This document shows positions 1 to 8,560 of a DNA stretch of 46,683 nucleotides, piece after piece. Both the position numbers and the translations under genes were made by a program. Positions within the stretch are counted from its first letter, which is position 1; every line of letters starts with the position of its first letter. Source of the stretch: Saprospiraceae bacterium (GTDB lineage: Bacteria > Bacteroidota > Bacteroidia > Chitinophagales > Saprospiraceae); contig JAHDGD010000012.1 in NCBI GenBank assembly GCA_020627825.1, positions 1-46,683 on the forward strand, written 5' to 3'. The notes below the pieces were generated by a model. It was given only the letters and a program-made list of their open reading frames with translations. It did not search any database and was not told where the DNA came from.

Positions 1-17
1 GAGAGTAGGTCGCCGCC
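1..17 (+). rRNA. rrf: 5S rRNA, 3' end only
   Basis: The window opens with GAGAGTAGGTCGCCGCC, which matches the conserved 3' end of Bacteroidota 5S rRNA. A strong intrinsic terminator follows at once, as expected at the end of an rRNA operon. The rest of the gene lies upstream of the window, so the exact 3' end (17-19) is an estimate. Confidence 0.8.
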
Positions 18-22
18 TTTTT

Positions 23-60
23 AAGACCCAATACAGAAATGTGTTGGGTCTTTTTGTTTT
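23..60 (+). terminator. rRNA operon terminator
   Basis: A 12-bp stem (23-34 with 41-52, one G-T wobble) closes a six-base loop and runs into a T tract. It lies directly after the 5S end and so terminates the rRNA operon. Confidence 0.85.
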
Positions 61-114
61 TAAAGGTTTTTTATAAATGTTATATGCCTATCAAGTTCAC
101 ACTACTATCGAGTG

Positions 115-171
115 GAGGGTAGACTCGACGGTTTTTTAAGGTATAATACAGAAGTGTTAGACCTTTTTTAT
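115..171 (+). repeat. Degenerate copy of 5S 3' end plus terminator
   Basis: This stretch aligns over its full length with bases 1-55. It keeps the GAG.GTAG start, the T run, the AATACAGAA.TGT loop region and the closing T tract, with scattered substitutions. It still forms a 12-bp hairpin (two mismatches) before a T run. It looks like the remnant of a duplicated or deleted rRNA operon end. It may still terminate transcription. Confidence 0.6.
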
Positions 172-500
172 GGAGTACATTGAAGAAATACGTATACTGA
201 AGCGTTTGTATATACTATTATATCACCTAAGTAATCTAAATGAGTCTAGATGTAGAGCAGACAACTGTTTTTTCTTGCGCTGGTCTCCAGCAAAACGAGC
301 ATCTGGAACATACGACTGACTTTTTCTGAAAAGAAAGCGATTTATTGAATAGTTACCTTTTTCACTTTATGTATTCAGGTGTATACCTATTGTTTATTTG
401 TGGAATTTTTAAGTACTACTTGATTAAGAAGGGCTGGTTTAAACATACTCTGGAATGTTGTTGATTAGCTCGTTACATTCGGGGGTTATTGAATACATAA

Positions 501-528
501 AAGAGCCTCTACATTAGGTAAGGCTCTT
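501..528. terminator. Hairpin in otherwise empty spacer
   Basis: AAGAGCCT at 501-508 pairs with AGGCTCTT at 521-528 around a 12-base loop. There is no clear T run, so it is a weak terminator candidate, perhaps for the beta-barrel gene that ends at 622 on the minus strand. I see no gene or other structure in the rest of 172-621. Confidence 0.35.
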
Positions 529-621
529 GAAATGTTTTGTGATGGAATAAGTTAAACGGTTATTCCTTGTTGTTTTAAAACATTTAGCGAAAGTTGATCC
601 TATTAAGGGAGAAATGAAGTT

Positions 622-2121
622 TTAAAATTTGTAAGATAGTCCGAACTGTAACCCAAAATAGTAGGGTCTAAAATTGCTGTTGCCATCGATGTAAGGGTTA
701 AGTTGATATTTGAATACAGGTTCTGCATCAAAACGCCATTTTTTAGAAACATTATAGTGAGTTCCTAGACCTAGATTGAACGCAAGACTTAGGCTATTGA
801 GATCTGTCTCTTGCCCTATTAGGATACTTTGTCCAGAATCTGCTGTTGCAAAAACTGAGTTATTATTTAGAACAAAGAGACTTAACCCTGTATTGAGACT
901 TAAGGCTATTCGCTTGTTTAAAATGCGATATTGAAAATCTACCGGAACTTCTATATATGATATGTCTTGCTCTATGCTTACGATATCATTTTGATTGAAG
1001 AATGCTTGCGCTTCTGGACTTGTTTCTATAGGATTTTGATTAAGATTTTGAGTGTTTATTCCTGATAACTGAAATATATTGATATTACCATCTATAGATG
1101 AAACTTGAAAATTTTCTGTACGATACTTTAATGGGGCAAACCCAATACCAAATCGAATACTTACTTTTTCATTTAAACTATAATCAGCTCTTATACCGTA
1201 ACCGGTTGTGTTTATTGCTTCACGGGGGTTGTCTACAAGACGGTCATCAATCGAGGATCCTCTAGCTAGAGATCCGTAACTAAGTAAACTAGTGTATGGA
1301 GAAATTGCCAGCGCATACTCTGTAGACTCTTTTCTATCGAGATCTCTTTGGGCATCTGTTTTAGGTATTTTAAGTTGTTTAGTGTGGTTTTCTATGACTT
1401 GTGCTATCTTCTCTCCTTGTTGTAGTTGCTCTTTTTTCTTTTTAGCTTGTGCTATTGCTTCTTGCTCTTGTTCCCAAGCTTTAAGAGTTTTTTTGTTTTC
1501 TTCTTTTTGGGTTGCAATAGCTTCATTTAATTCTTGAGCGATTTTTGCTTTATATCTTTTACGAGCATTTTCCTCATTATCAATTTTAGATTTTTCTAAA
1601 ATCGCTAACTTTTTCTGTATATCTATAAGGAGAGTGTTCTCCTTTTTGTCAAGAATAAGCTGGTTGTTGTTACTTTTATTTTTAGTTGAATAGGATTTAG
1701 TTATTTTGTTACTTTTTGATTTTGATGGATTTTGACTATGGTCCATATTGGATTGAGCAGCTATAGGCGTATTTGAATTACTAGTGTCACTAGCTATTAC
1801 CTCTAATTCTTTCTCCTTGCTTACTACTTTTATAAGAGGCTTTTCTAATTCTTCTTTTGACGAATTTTCTTCGGTCACTATGTTTATAATAGAATCACTT
1901 TTTGGGCTATTAGACTCCCTAGGTTGTATATAAAGTAAACCGAATATTATAGTTACGGCCAATATACCTGCACCAAAATAATACCAGAAGGGCACTATCC
2001 TTTTTCTAGAGTTTTGGTCAATTTCTGAGGCAATTGCATCCCAAACGGCATCACTAGGAGACTCCGAAAAGTCTCTGAGCTTATCCTCAAATACATTGCC
2101 AATATCTTTCTTCCTACCCAT
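622..2121 (-). CDS. Anti-sigma-like membrane anchor fused to outer-membrane beta-barrel
   Basis: The 499-residue protein has three parts. Residues 1-43 are cytoplasmic, with an FEDKLRDFSESPSDAVWDAI stretch like those following flavobacterial ECF sigma factors. Residues 44-65 form one transmembrane helix. A long Lys/Glu/Ala-rich periplasmic linker with a coiled coil (about 165-260) leads to a C-terminal barrel-like domain (about 270-499) of alternating aromatic strands ending in ..GLQFGLSYKF, typical of OMP_b-brl proteins. The start overlaps the end of the sigma-factor gene by 8 bp, so the two are translationally coupled. The likely role is to hold the sigma factor at the inner membrane and sense the envelope; this is inference from architecture and position. 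Binding of the sigma factor has not been shown. Confidence 0.7.
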   Translation of the reverse strand: MGRKKDIGNVFEDKLRDFSESPSDAVWDAIASEIDQNSRKRIVPFWYYFGAGILAVTIIFGLLYIQPRESNSPKSDSIINIVTEENSSKEELEKPLIKVVSKEKELEVIASDTSNSNTPIAAQSNMDHSQNPSKSKSNKITKSYSTKNKSNNNQLILDKKENTLLIDIQKKLAILEKSKIDNEENARKRYKAKIAQELNEAIATQKEENKKTLKAWEQEQEAIAQAKKKKEQLQQGEKIAQVIENHTKQLKIPKTDAQRDLDRKESTEYALAISPYTSLLSYGSLARGSSIDDRLVDNPREAINTTGYGIRADYSLNEKVSIRFGIGFAPLKYRTENFQVSSIDGNINIFQLSGINTQNLNQNPIETSPEAQAFFNQNDIVSIEQDISYIEVPVDFQYRILNKRIALSLNTGLSLFVLNNNSVFATADSGQSILIGQETDLNSLSLAFNLGLGTHYNVSKKWRFDAEPVFKYQLNPYIDGNSNFRPYYFGLQFGLSYKF

Positions 2122-2665
2122 TTGCGATAGCGTTATTTAATGTTATGGAGTATGTTACTATTTTTTCTTTCAAAATTATTTTTGCTCTATGCAAATTGGA
2201 TTTTGAAGTTCCTATACTAATACTTAGTTTTTTACTTATTTCTTGGTGACTATAGCCGTCTAGTTGATACAGGTTAAAAACTAATCTATATCTACTTGGT
2301 AATTCCTGAACAAATTCAAGCATCTTATCTAATGGTACTTGAGTTTGTTCTTCATCTACTTGTGTATTGTTATCTATTTGATGATTGTCTATAGAATCTA
2401 AAAAAGGTTCTTTTTTGTATTTATCAATCGCTTTGTTAATTGTTATTCTCTTCATCCATCCTTCAAAAGATCCTTTGCCCTTATATGAGGTGATTTTTTG
2501 AAATATAGTAACGAACGAATCTTGTAGGTTGTCCTCTGCTTCAGCCCTTGTCTTACAATACTTTAAACAAAGCACAAATAGCTTGTCTTTATATTGGGTA
2601 TAAAGCTGCTTCTGTGCAATGCGATCTTGTTGCTTACACTTTTCTATAAGTTGAGATATGTTCAA
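2114..2665 (-). CDS. ECF-type RNA polymerase sigma factor
   Basis: This 183-residue protein has sigma-70 region 2 (about 18-85, with the DNLQDSFVTIFQKI and FEGWMKRITINKAID stretches) and region 4 (about 120-170, helix-turn-helix YSHQEISKKLSISIGTSKSN). The short length and missing regions 1 and 3 are typical of ECF sigma factors. No in-frame ATG precedes the domain; the best start is TTG at 2665. The stop overlaps the start of the membrane beta-barrel gene, which probably controls it. The promoter set it reads is unknown. Confidence 0.85.
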   Translation of the reverse strand: MNISQLIEKCKQQDRIAQKQLYTQYKDKLFVLCLKYCKTRAEAEDNLQDSFVTIFQKITSYKGKGSFEGWMKRITINKAIDKYKKEPFLDSIDNHQIDNNTQVDEEQTQVPLDKMLEFVQELPSRYRLVFNLYQLDGYSHQEISKKLSISIGTSKSNLHRAKIILKEKIVTYSITLNNAIANG

Positions 2666-2811
2666 GATTACTCTAATAGTTTGGTCTTAAGAGAAATAGC
2701 TCAGTATTTCTTTCTAAGAATATGTCAAGATATAAAAAGAAAGATATAAGAATCTCGGTTCGTTATTATAATGACTGAAAAAAATAAAAGGGTTGCGTGC
2801 TAACGATAAAA

Positions 2812-2846
2812 AAAAAAGCTACTCAGAGTAGAGTAGCTTTTTTTAT
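2812..2846 (-). terminator. Intrinsic terminator after PPIase operon
   Basis: A perfect 13-bp stem (2812-2824 with 2831-2843) is flanked by A and T tracts, so it can work in both directions. It lies just beyond the stop of the cyclophilin/FKBP gene on the minus strand. Confidence 0.85.
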
Positions 2847-2866
2847 TTGTTTTTTTTTGAAATGAA

Positions 2867-4060
2867 TTATTTTACAACCCCCAGTAATTCTATTTCAAAA
2901 ACGAGATCTGTATTAGGAGCAATTCCAGCAGGGTGTCCTTGCTCACCATATCCTAGGTGAGAAGGCACAAATAGTGTTGCTTTATCGCCTATGCTCATCT
3001 GCAAAAGTCCTTCTTTAAACCCAGTTATAAGGGCTTCATCCATACTATATTTTCTTTGCATAGGAGCATATCCTCCTGCTGCTTTTCTTCGCTGATCCAG
3101 TTGGCCTTGGCTTTCTGCTACATCTGCTACGCTCGTGTCAAACAGCTCTCCTGTTGTAAAAAAACCAGAATAATGCGCCTTAAAAGTATCTCCAATATTG
3201 GGTTTCATACCTTTTCCTTTCTTATCCCAGTGTATTTCTAGACCACTAGGTAGCTTCTGAACTGTTTTTCTTTTTTCGTCGAACCTTGCTTTAAAAGAAG
3301 CAAAGGTTTTTACTCTCTCCGCCTCAGCTTCAGCCTTTCGTTTCTCTAGCTCGGCAAGCTCATTTGTAAAAGTAGAAGGTGCGTCAAAGTTTTTGGCCTC
3401 TGATCCTTTACGTATGATGTTGACTTGTTGTATAAAGACATCCTCTTTTGGTTTTCCAGCACGAGGATTAGCCATCGGGACACCGGCTATGCTATCTAAT
3501 ACGTCAAACCCTATTACTAGTTGGCCCCATACCGTATGGCAGCTCACTCGATTTCGTGGATTTCTCACCCCTATATTTTCACAGTTTTTAAGATTACCAC
3601 TAGCATCATAACCATCTAAGTGAGGAGTTGCCTTGTGTGTTATGAAAAACTGACTTCCATTGGTGGCATATCCAGAATTTGCCATAGACAAAACACCAAT
3701 AGTATCATGGCGTCTTTCTGGTGTCAGCTCGTCGTGAAACTTATATCCAGGATTTCCAGATCCTGTTCCTAGTGGATCGCCACCTTGGATCATGAAATTT
3801 TTAATAATGCGGTGAAATTTTAATCCATTGTAAAACGGCTTATTAGCATATGTGCTATCCGTCATAGGGTGATTTCCCTCTGCTAGAGCTACAAAGTTTG
3901 CAACCGTTGCTGGAGCATCATCATAGTATAGTTGCGTGACCATCACGCCTTTATCTGTAATAAACTCTGCATAAAGTCCATCTTCTAAATCTGGGTATTT
4001 GTCATTACACGATAAAAAAGTGCAAAGAATTGCGATTAATAACATAAAAACTTTTTTCAT
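2867..4060 (-). CDS. Cyclophilin-FKBP fusion peptidyl-prolyl isomerase lipoprotein
   Basis: The 397-residue protein starts with a lipoprotein signal (MKKVFMLLIAILCTFLSC, lipid Cys at 18). A cyclophilin domain follows (about 30-215; FHRIIKNFMIQGGDPLGTGSG and the NGSQFFITHKATPHLDG core). A charged linker joins it to a C-terminal FKBP domain (about 280-397; HYSGFFTTGELFDTS, VPSHLGYGEQG, LVFEIELL). Two different prolyl isomerase folds thus share one envelope-anchored chain that would catalyse cis-trans prolyl isomerisation in exported proteins. It lies 14 bp downstream of gldI, an FKBP-like gliding protein, so both probably assist folding of surface and motility proteins. Confidence 0.88.
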   Translation of the reverse strand: MKKVFMLLIAILCTFLSCNDKYPDLEDGLYAEFITDKGVMVTQLYYDDAPATVANFVALAEGNHPMTDSTYANKPFYNGLKFHRIIKNFMIQGGDPLGTGSGNPGYKFHDELTPERRHDTIGVLSMANSGYATNGSQFFITHKATPHLDGYDASGNLKNCENIGVRNPRNRVSCHTVWGQLVIGFDVLDSIAGVPMANPRAGKPKEDVFIQQVNIIRKGSEAKNFDAPSTFTNELAELEKRKAEAEAERVKTFASFKARFDEKRKTVQKLPSGLEIHWDKKGKGMKPNIGDTFKAHYSGFFTTGELFDTSVADVAESQGQLDQRRKAAGGYAPMQRKYSMDEALITGFKEGLLQMSIGDKATLFVPSHLGYGEQGHPAGIAPNTDLVFEIELLGVVK

Positions 4061-4074
4061 TTTAGGTAAATTAA

Positions 4075-4620
4075 TTATTGTTGTTTTATTTGTAGTAGTG
4101 TTAATTCACAAAGCAATGTGGTATTACTAGGGATTTTGTCTTCAAATCCATAGTATCCATATCCTTTGTGAGACGGGAACAAAAATATAACGGTTTCTCC
4201 TTCTTTCATAATCTTAAGGCCATCTCTTATTCCAGAAATTAATTCTTGGTTGCTTTGGTCTATTTGTGTAATTACCTGTCCTACCTCTTTTTTGCTCAGT
4301 AAAGTATTGCCATTAAGAGTCTTGAGGTTATAGGTGAATTTAGCGAGATCACCTACTGAGGGATTCATACTATTACTCAAACTGTCTTTTACACTATAGG
4401 CGTACCAATACCCCTGGCTAGATGCAATGTAATTGTTTACAGTATCTTTTTTAATGAATTCTTTTATCAAGTTTTCTTCTTGCGCAATCAAGTCTTTGTT
4501 ACGCTCTATAGATTCTTTAATGTTGCTACCAGAACTTCTGGTAATAGGCTTTCTGGCCTCAAGCTCTTTGCAGGAGACAGAGGTTAGAAGGACAAAACAT
4601 AAAAATAGCAGTATTCTCAT
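4075..4620 (-). CDS. gldI: GldI, gliding-associated FKBP-type PPIase lipoprotein
   Basis: This 181-residue protein has a lipoprotein signal peptide (MRILLFLCFVLLTSVSC, Cys17) and a C-terminal FKBP-like domain (about 85-181) with FLFPSHKGYGYYG and the closing LLCELTLLQI strand. Length, lipid anchor and position between a DHH phosphoesterase and another PPIase match GldI of Flavobacterium johnsoniae, a lipoprotein needed for gliding. The ATG overlaps the stop of the upstream phosphoesterase by 4 bp, so translation is coupled. The domain lacks some usual FKBP active-site aromatics, so its isomerase activity cannot be assumed. Confidence 0.8.
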   Translation of the reverse strand: MRILLFLCFVLLTSVSCKELEARKPITRSSGSNIKESIERNKDLIAQEENLIKEFIKKDTVNNYIASSQGYWYAYSVKDSLSNSMNPSVGDLAKFTYNLKTLNGNTLLSKKEVGQVITQIDQSNQELISGIRDGLKIMKEGETVIFLFPSHKGYGYYGFEDKIPSNTTLLCELTLLQIKQQ

Positions 4621-5633
4621 GAATTTAGAACGCTTTTATAAGAGGCTAAAGTATCAATAAATTGCGCAACTGTTTTCTTCATAGAAAGTGTGCTTTTTCC
4701 TCCCGCGGCATTTGTGTGCCCACCCCCTTCATAGTGGCTGCGAGCAAACTCATTTACCGAGAAGTCACCTTTAGATCGTAGTGACATCTTAATAATTCCG
4801 TCAGATTTATTTTCTATAAAAATCACGGCAAAAATAATTCCTTCTAAAGAAAGGCCATAGTTTACAAAACCTTCTGTATCTCCTTTTTGGAATTTATGGT
4901 CATCTAGTTCCTTTTGAGTAAGTGTTATATAGGCTGTTTTATATTCTGGTAATACTTTTAAATTATTAAGTGCCACCCCGAGTAATTGCAATTTAGAAAA
5001 GCTATTGGTATCATATATGTTTTGGTGTATGCTACCATTATTAGCCCCTTTTTGGATAAGCGCTGAAACAACATTATGTGTTAAAGCTGTCGTAGAAGGA
5101 AATCTAAAAGAACCCGTATCTGTCATAATACCTGTATACAAACAAGTTGCCATATTCTCATCTATGTGTTCTGTTTCTTGAAGCATTTCAATAAAATGAT
5201 ATACCATCTCACAAGTACTGCTCATTGAAGTATCGCTATATGTTATGAGTGCATAATCTCCAGGTTGCTGGTGATGGTCTATCATAATAAAAGTTGCGTT
5301 TGCCTCTCCAAGTGTTTCTTCCATATCACCAGTTCTAGACAGATGATTAAAGTCTAATGTAAATATTAGATCTGCCTGTTGTATTTTTTCTTTGGCAGCT
5401 TTCGCGAAAGCGTTATACACCAAAATATCATCTTGGCCAGGAAGCCATTTTAAGAAGACAGGGTAATCATTAGGAGCAATTACAATAGCATCATGTCCCT
5501 TTTTTGAAAGATAACTACATAAGGCTAGTGTACTTCCTATAGCATCTCCATCAGGGTTTTTGTGCGGTACGATTACAATAGATTTGGGGGAGCTAAGTAG
5601 ATCTTTAACCTTAGCAATATCATTTTTATTCAT
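4617..5633 (-). CDS. DHH-family phosphoesterase (NrnA-like)
   Basis: The protein has the DHH motifs in order: VPHKNPDGDAIGS near the N-terminus, ADLIFTLDFNH, then IMIDHHQQPGDY with the signature DHH, and a DHHA1 domain at the C-terminus with YEGGGHTNAAGG. Such proteins degrade nano-oligoRNA, pAp or cyclic dinucleotide products in the cytoplasm; which substrate applies here is not readable. An in-frame TTG at 5648 would add five residues, but ATG at 5633 gives the usual DHH N-terminus and is preferred. It leads the operon nrnA-like/gldI/PPIase. Confidence 0.85.
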   Translation of the reverse strand: MNKNDIAKVKDLLSSPKSIVIVPHKNPDGDAIGSTLALCSYLSKKGHDAIVIAPNDYPVFLKWLPGQDDILVYNAFAKAAKEKIQQADLIFTLDFNHLSRTGDMEETLGEANATFIMIDHHQQPGDYALITYSDTSMSSTCEMVYHFIEMLQETEHIDENMATCLYTGIMTDTGSFRFPSTTALTHNVVSALIQKGANNGSIHQNIYDTNSFSKLQLLGVALNNLKVLPEYKTAYITLTQKELDDHKFQKGDTEGFVNYGLSLEGIIFAVIFIENKSDGIIKMSLRSKGDFSVNEFARSHYEGGGHTNAAGGKSTLSMKKTVAQFIDTLASYKSVLNS

Positions 5634-5749
5634 AGCCACAAGATACAATATAGCGTGATGAGAGTAGATATTGTCACTCTTTTTTTTTGAAAGATGTTAG
5701 TGCATTAAATCTTGGGGTTAACTTAACAATTTCTTTACAAGAAAAGCAG

Positions 5750-5757
5750 TATTTTTG
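5750..5757 (+). promoter_or_regulatory. Bacteroidota -7 element for ndk
   Basis: TATTTTTG matches the TAnnTTTG -7 consensus of Bacteroidota promoters and lies 71 bp before the ndk start. No convincing -33 TTG is visible at the usual distance. Confidence 0.45.
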
Positions 5758-5828
5758 CGCCCGAATTGCGATAGATATAACGCATTATTAAATTAACGAT
5801 CCTTTACAGTTAGGGAGAAAAATTAAGT

Positions 5829-6248
5829 ATGGCAACAAATAGAACTTTTACAATGATTAAGCCAGATGGTGTTGAGAATGGACACATCGGGGCTATTTTA
5901 GAGAAAATTACTGCGAGTGGTTTTCGTATTGTGGCAATGAAGTTAACGCAAATGACTAAGGCAGATGCAGAGGCTTTTTATGCTGTGCACAATGAGCGTC
6001 CGTTTTTTGGGGAATTAGTAGAATTTATGACCAGAGGTCCTATTGTTGCTGCTATTTTAGAAAAAGAAAATGCAGTGGCAGATTTTAGAACGCTTATTGG
6101 AGCGACAAATCCGGCTGATGCTGCAGAAGGTACTATACGTGCCTTATATGCAACGTCTATGGGGGAAAATGCTGTTCACGGTAGTGATAGCGATGAGAAT
6201 GCAGCGATAGAAGGTGCTTTTCATTTCTCTGGACGTGAGATGTTCTAG
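5829..6248 (+). CDS. ndk: Nucleoside-diphosphate kinase
   Basis: This 139-residue protein is full length for the family. It has the N-terminal [10 protein letters not shown] strand and the active-site sequence [10 protein letters not shown], in which His117 carries the phosphoryl group between nucleoside tri- and diphosphates. It balances the cytoplasmic NTP pools. The gene stands alone, with its own -7 element upstream and a strong terminator 22 bp after the stop. Confidence 0.97.
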   Translation: MATNRTFTMIKPDGVENGHIGAILEKITASGFRIVAMKLTQMTKADAEAFYAVHNERPFFGELVEFMTRGPIVAAILEKENAVADFRTLIGATNPADAAEGTIRALYATSMGENAVHGSDSDENAAIEGAFHFSGREMF

Positions 6249-6270
6249 GGATAACATAATTGACAATAAA

Positions 6271-6298
6271 AAAGGCTACCAAACGGTAGCCTTTTTTA
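6271..6298 (+). terminator. ndk terminator
   Basis: A 10-bp stem (AAAGGCTACC with GGTAGCCTTT) with a four-base loop is followed by a T run. The A tract on the other side lets it also serve the small gene converging from the minus strand. Confidence 0.88.
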
Positions 6299-6316
6299 TT
6301 GGTCTTTTTAATGAGA

Positions 6317-6616
6317 CTAGATGTTAATCCCTACTGGAAGAAGTTTTTTATATTTTCTTCTGTTTGACCTCATAAATTTTGCAATTTCTGGGCTGGTAGG
6401 TACAAGACTTATGTTACGCTCTTCTACCTCATTAAATACTGCGACTATAAAGTCTTTCATATGACCCTCAGTACCTTCTGGCATCATGATTTTGGTTAGG
6501 AAGATTTTTCTTTCTTGTAATGAGTACTCAATCTTTGCCATTTTGTTATCAAAAGTGGCTTCAAATTGTCTTAGAAACTCATTATCCGTCAGTTCAATCG
6601 CTGTCATTGCTTCCAT
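6317..6616 (-). CDS. Small conserved protein, COG2388/GNAT-like
   Basis: This 99-residue protein is built from the pattern NEFLRQFEATFDNKMAKIEY...FLTKIMMPEG...SLVPTSPEIAKFMRSN, ending in KKLLPVGINI. I recognise it as a conserved Bacteroidetes protein usually annotated as a mini GNAT (COG2388) acetyltransferase-like fold. It lacks a clear acyl-CoA-binding QxxGxG/A loop, so enzymatic activity is doubtful. It is convergent with ndk, and the ndk terminator lies between them. A second Met (6607) is also possible as start. Confidence 0.6.
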   Translation of the reverse strand: MEAMTAIELTDNEFLRQFEATFDNKMAKIEYSLQERKIFLTKIMMPEGTEGHMKDFIVAVFNEVEERNISLVPTSPEIAKFMRSNRRKYKKLLPVGINI

Positions 6617-6808
6617 AAAATTTAAAATATATTAGGGTGTTAAAGTCAGGGTATATTTCTTTAGAAATCTATTTTAATTTAGAGAGTGCATTTTTTAATT
6701 TTAAAAACTGCTTAAAACTTTTCAATTTCTTCAAGATTAATTCTTGCAAAAGTACAAAAAATTACCGAAATAGCCGTGGTTGCTATTTCTAATGCCCTAT
6801 AAACGCAT

Positions 6809-7462
6809 ATGATACATATTTATTTAATGCCTGGAATGGCTGCAAATCCTAGTATTTTTGAGCATATACAATTGCCCAATGACCGTTTTACTATTCATCT
6901 GCTAGAGTGGGAGTTCCCTGTTAAAGATGAAACTCTATCAGATTATGCCATGAGAATGACAGGTAAGATCCGTCACAATAAACCTGTATTATTAGGAGTT
7001 AGTTTTGGAGGTGTTTTGGTTCAAGAAATGGCAAAGCATATGGCCGTCTCAAAATTAATTATCGTAAGTAGTGTAAAGTCTAAGCACGAATTGCCTAGAA
7101 GGATGAAGCTTTCGCGAAAGCTTAAACTTTATAAAGCCTTGCCCACAAGATTAATAGAAGATGTTGATAAGCTGGCCAAATATGCCTTTGGAGAAACTGT
7201 AAAGAATCGTGTAGAATTATATCAAAAGTATCTATCTATGAATGATAGAAGGTATTTAAGTTGGGCAGTAAAAGAAATGGTATGCTGGAATCAAGAAAAA
7301 GCACCCGAGGATATTGTTCACATTCACGGGGCTGAAGATCGCGTCTTCCCATTTAAATATATCGAGAATCCGATAGAGATTGAAGGAGGTACTCATATTA
7401 TGATCATAACTAAGTACAGATGGTTTAATAAGAATTTGCCTAGAATAATTGAAATTGATTAA
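6809..7462 (+). CDS. Alpha/beta-hydrolase
   Basis: This 217-residue protein has the hydrolase-fold nucleophile elbow LLGVSFGGVL (Ser65), a likely acid in HIHGAEDRVFP and a catalytic His in GGTHIMII. It has no signal peptide, so it is probably cytoplasmic. The short cap region gives no substrate clue. A host-type palindrome GCTTTCGCGAAAGC (7108-7121) lies inside the reading frame. The gene ends 25 bp before the lytic transglycosylase start, so the two may be co-transcribed. Confidence 0.8.
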   Translation: MIHIYLMPGMAANPSIFEHIQLPNDRFTIHLLEWEFPVKDETLSDYAMRMTGKIRHNKPVLLGVSFGGVLVQEMAKHMAVSKLIIVSSVKSKHELPRRMKLSRKLKLYKALPTRLIEDVDKLAKYAFGETVKNRVELYQKYLSMNDRRYLSWAVKEMVCWNQEKAPEDIVHIHGAEDRVFPFKYIENPIEIEGGTHIMIITKYRWFNKNLPRIIEID

Positions 7463-7487
7463 CTTGGTACTAGACAAAAAAGATGTT

Positions 7488-8444
7488 ATGAAAAAGATAG
7501 AAAGAATTTTTGCAGTGATAGGATTACTGGCTATGGTAGCGGTCGCTATTAACGCTGTTCAAAAACCAGAAGAAAGTCCTGTTGCAAAAACAGAAAATAC
7601 AGCAGAGTCATCTGACGATAGATTAGTAAACGATTATAATGTATATGCGCTACCTATTCCAGATGGGCTAAATTTTGTAGGAGAGCCAGTACCTATTAAT
7701 AATCCAGATATTAAAGAGCGTATTGATCGAGAGCTATTGGTAAATACCTACTGGCAATCTAATGCCTTACTGCTCATGAAAAGAGCTCATAAGTACTTTC
7801 CTATTATAGAGCCTATACTTGCGGCAGAAGGCGTGCCGGACGATTTTAAGTACCTGGCTGTAATAGAAAGCGGCCTTACGCAGGCTGTTTCTCCAGCAAG
7901 AGCTACTGGTTTCTGGCAGATACTCAAGGGTACAGGTAAAGAATACGGGCTTGAAGTTAACGACAATGTAGATGAACGCTATCATATAGAAAAATCAACT
8001 AGAGTTGCATGTGAGTATCTTAAAAAGGCTAAGAATCGTTTTGGAAGTTGGACAGCTGCGGCCGCTGCTTACAATGCGGGCCCTGCAGGAATATCTCGTA
8101 GAATGAAAGCTCAAAATGTAGATGATTATTATGACCTCCTTCTTAATGAAGAGACAGGGCGTTATGTTTTTAGGATTATTGCCTTAAAGGAGATTATGAA
8201 TAATCCTAAAAAGTATGGTTTTAATTATACCAGTACTGATTTGTACAATCCTATCCCTACATATAAGGTAGCGGTAGATACGGCAGTGACAGATTTTGTA
8301 AAGTTTGCAGAGAGATTTGGAATTAACTACAAGGTTTTGAAAATCCATAATCCTTGGTTAAGAGAAGCTCATCTTAATAACGGATCTAGAAAGCAATATT
8401 TTATAGACATCCCAAAAGAGGGCCATTATTCGATAGGGCAATAG
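7488..8444 (+). CDS. MltD-like lytic transglycosylase (SLT domain)
   Basis: The 318-residue protein has an N-terminal hydrophobic anchor or signal (about 6-25) and an SLT domain (about 95-210). It shows AVIESGLT with the catalytic Glu127, the ATGFWQI loop and AAAYNAGP. Such enzymes cut the MurNAc-GlcNAc bond of peptidoglycan in the periplasm, giving 1,6-anhydro ends. Unlike MltD of Escherichia coli it lacks C-terminal LysM repeats. An in-frame TTG at 7449 would overlap the hydrolase gene; ATG at 7488 places the signal at the N-terminus and is preferred. A terminator follows the stop. Confidence 0.88.
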   Translation: MKKIERIFAVIGLLAMVAVAINAVQKPEESPVAKTENTAESSDDRLVNDYNVYALPIPDGLNFVGEPVPINNPDIKERIDRELLVNTYWQSNALLLMKRAHKYFPIIEPILAAEGVPDDFKYLAVIESGLTQAVSPARATGFWQILKGTGKEYGLEVNDNVDERYHIEKSTRVACEYLKKAKNRFGSWTAAAAAYNAGPAGISRRMKAQNVDDYYDLLLNEETGRYVFRIIALKEIMNNPKKYGFNYTSTDLYNPIPTYKVAVDTAVTDFVKFAERFGINYKVLKIHNPWLREAHLNNGSRKQYFIDIPKEGHYSIGQ

Positions 8445-8476
8445 CTGAAAAATTGTAAAATCTATAGGTTTTATAG

Positions 8477-8509
8477 GGAATTGATTTCTTGAAATCAGTT
8501 CCTTTTTTT
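8477..8509 (+). terminator. Terminator after lytic transglycosylase
   Basis: An 11-bp stem (8477-8487 with 8492-8502, one wobble pair) is followed by seven T. It precedes the TauE-like start at 8561, which argues against any longer N-terminus for that gene. Confidence 0.82.
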
Positions 8510-8560
8510 ATGCCTAGGCGGATTCTAATTTGCTATTTTTACTACTTAATCACATCCATT

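Noticed and set aside
8489-8560. Longer start for the TauE-like gene
   Set aside because: The extension lies in the terminator of the upstream gene; ATG at 8561 starts directly at the first membrane helix.
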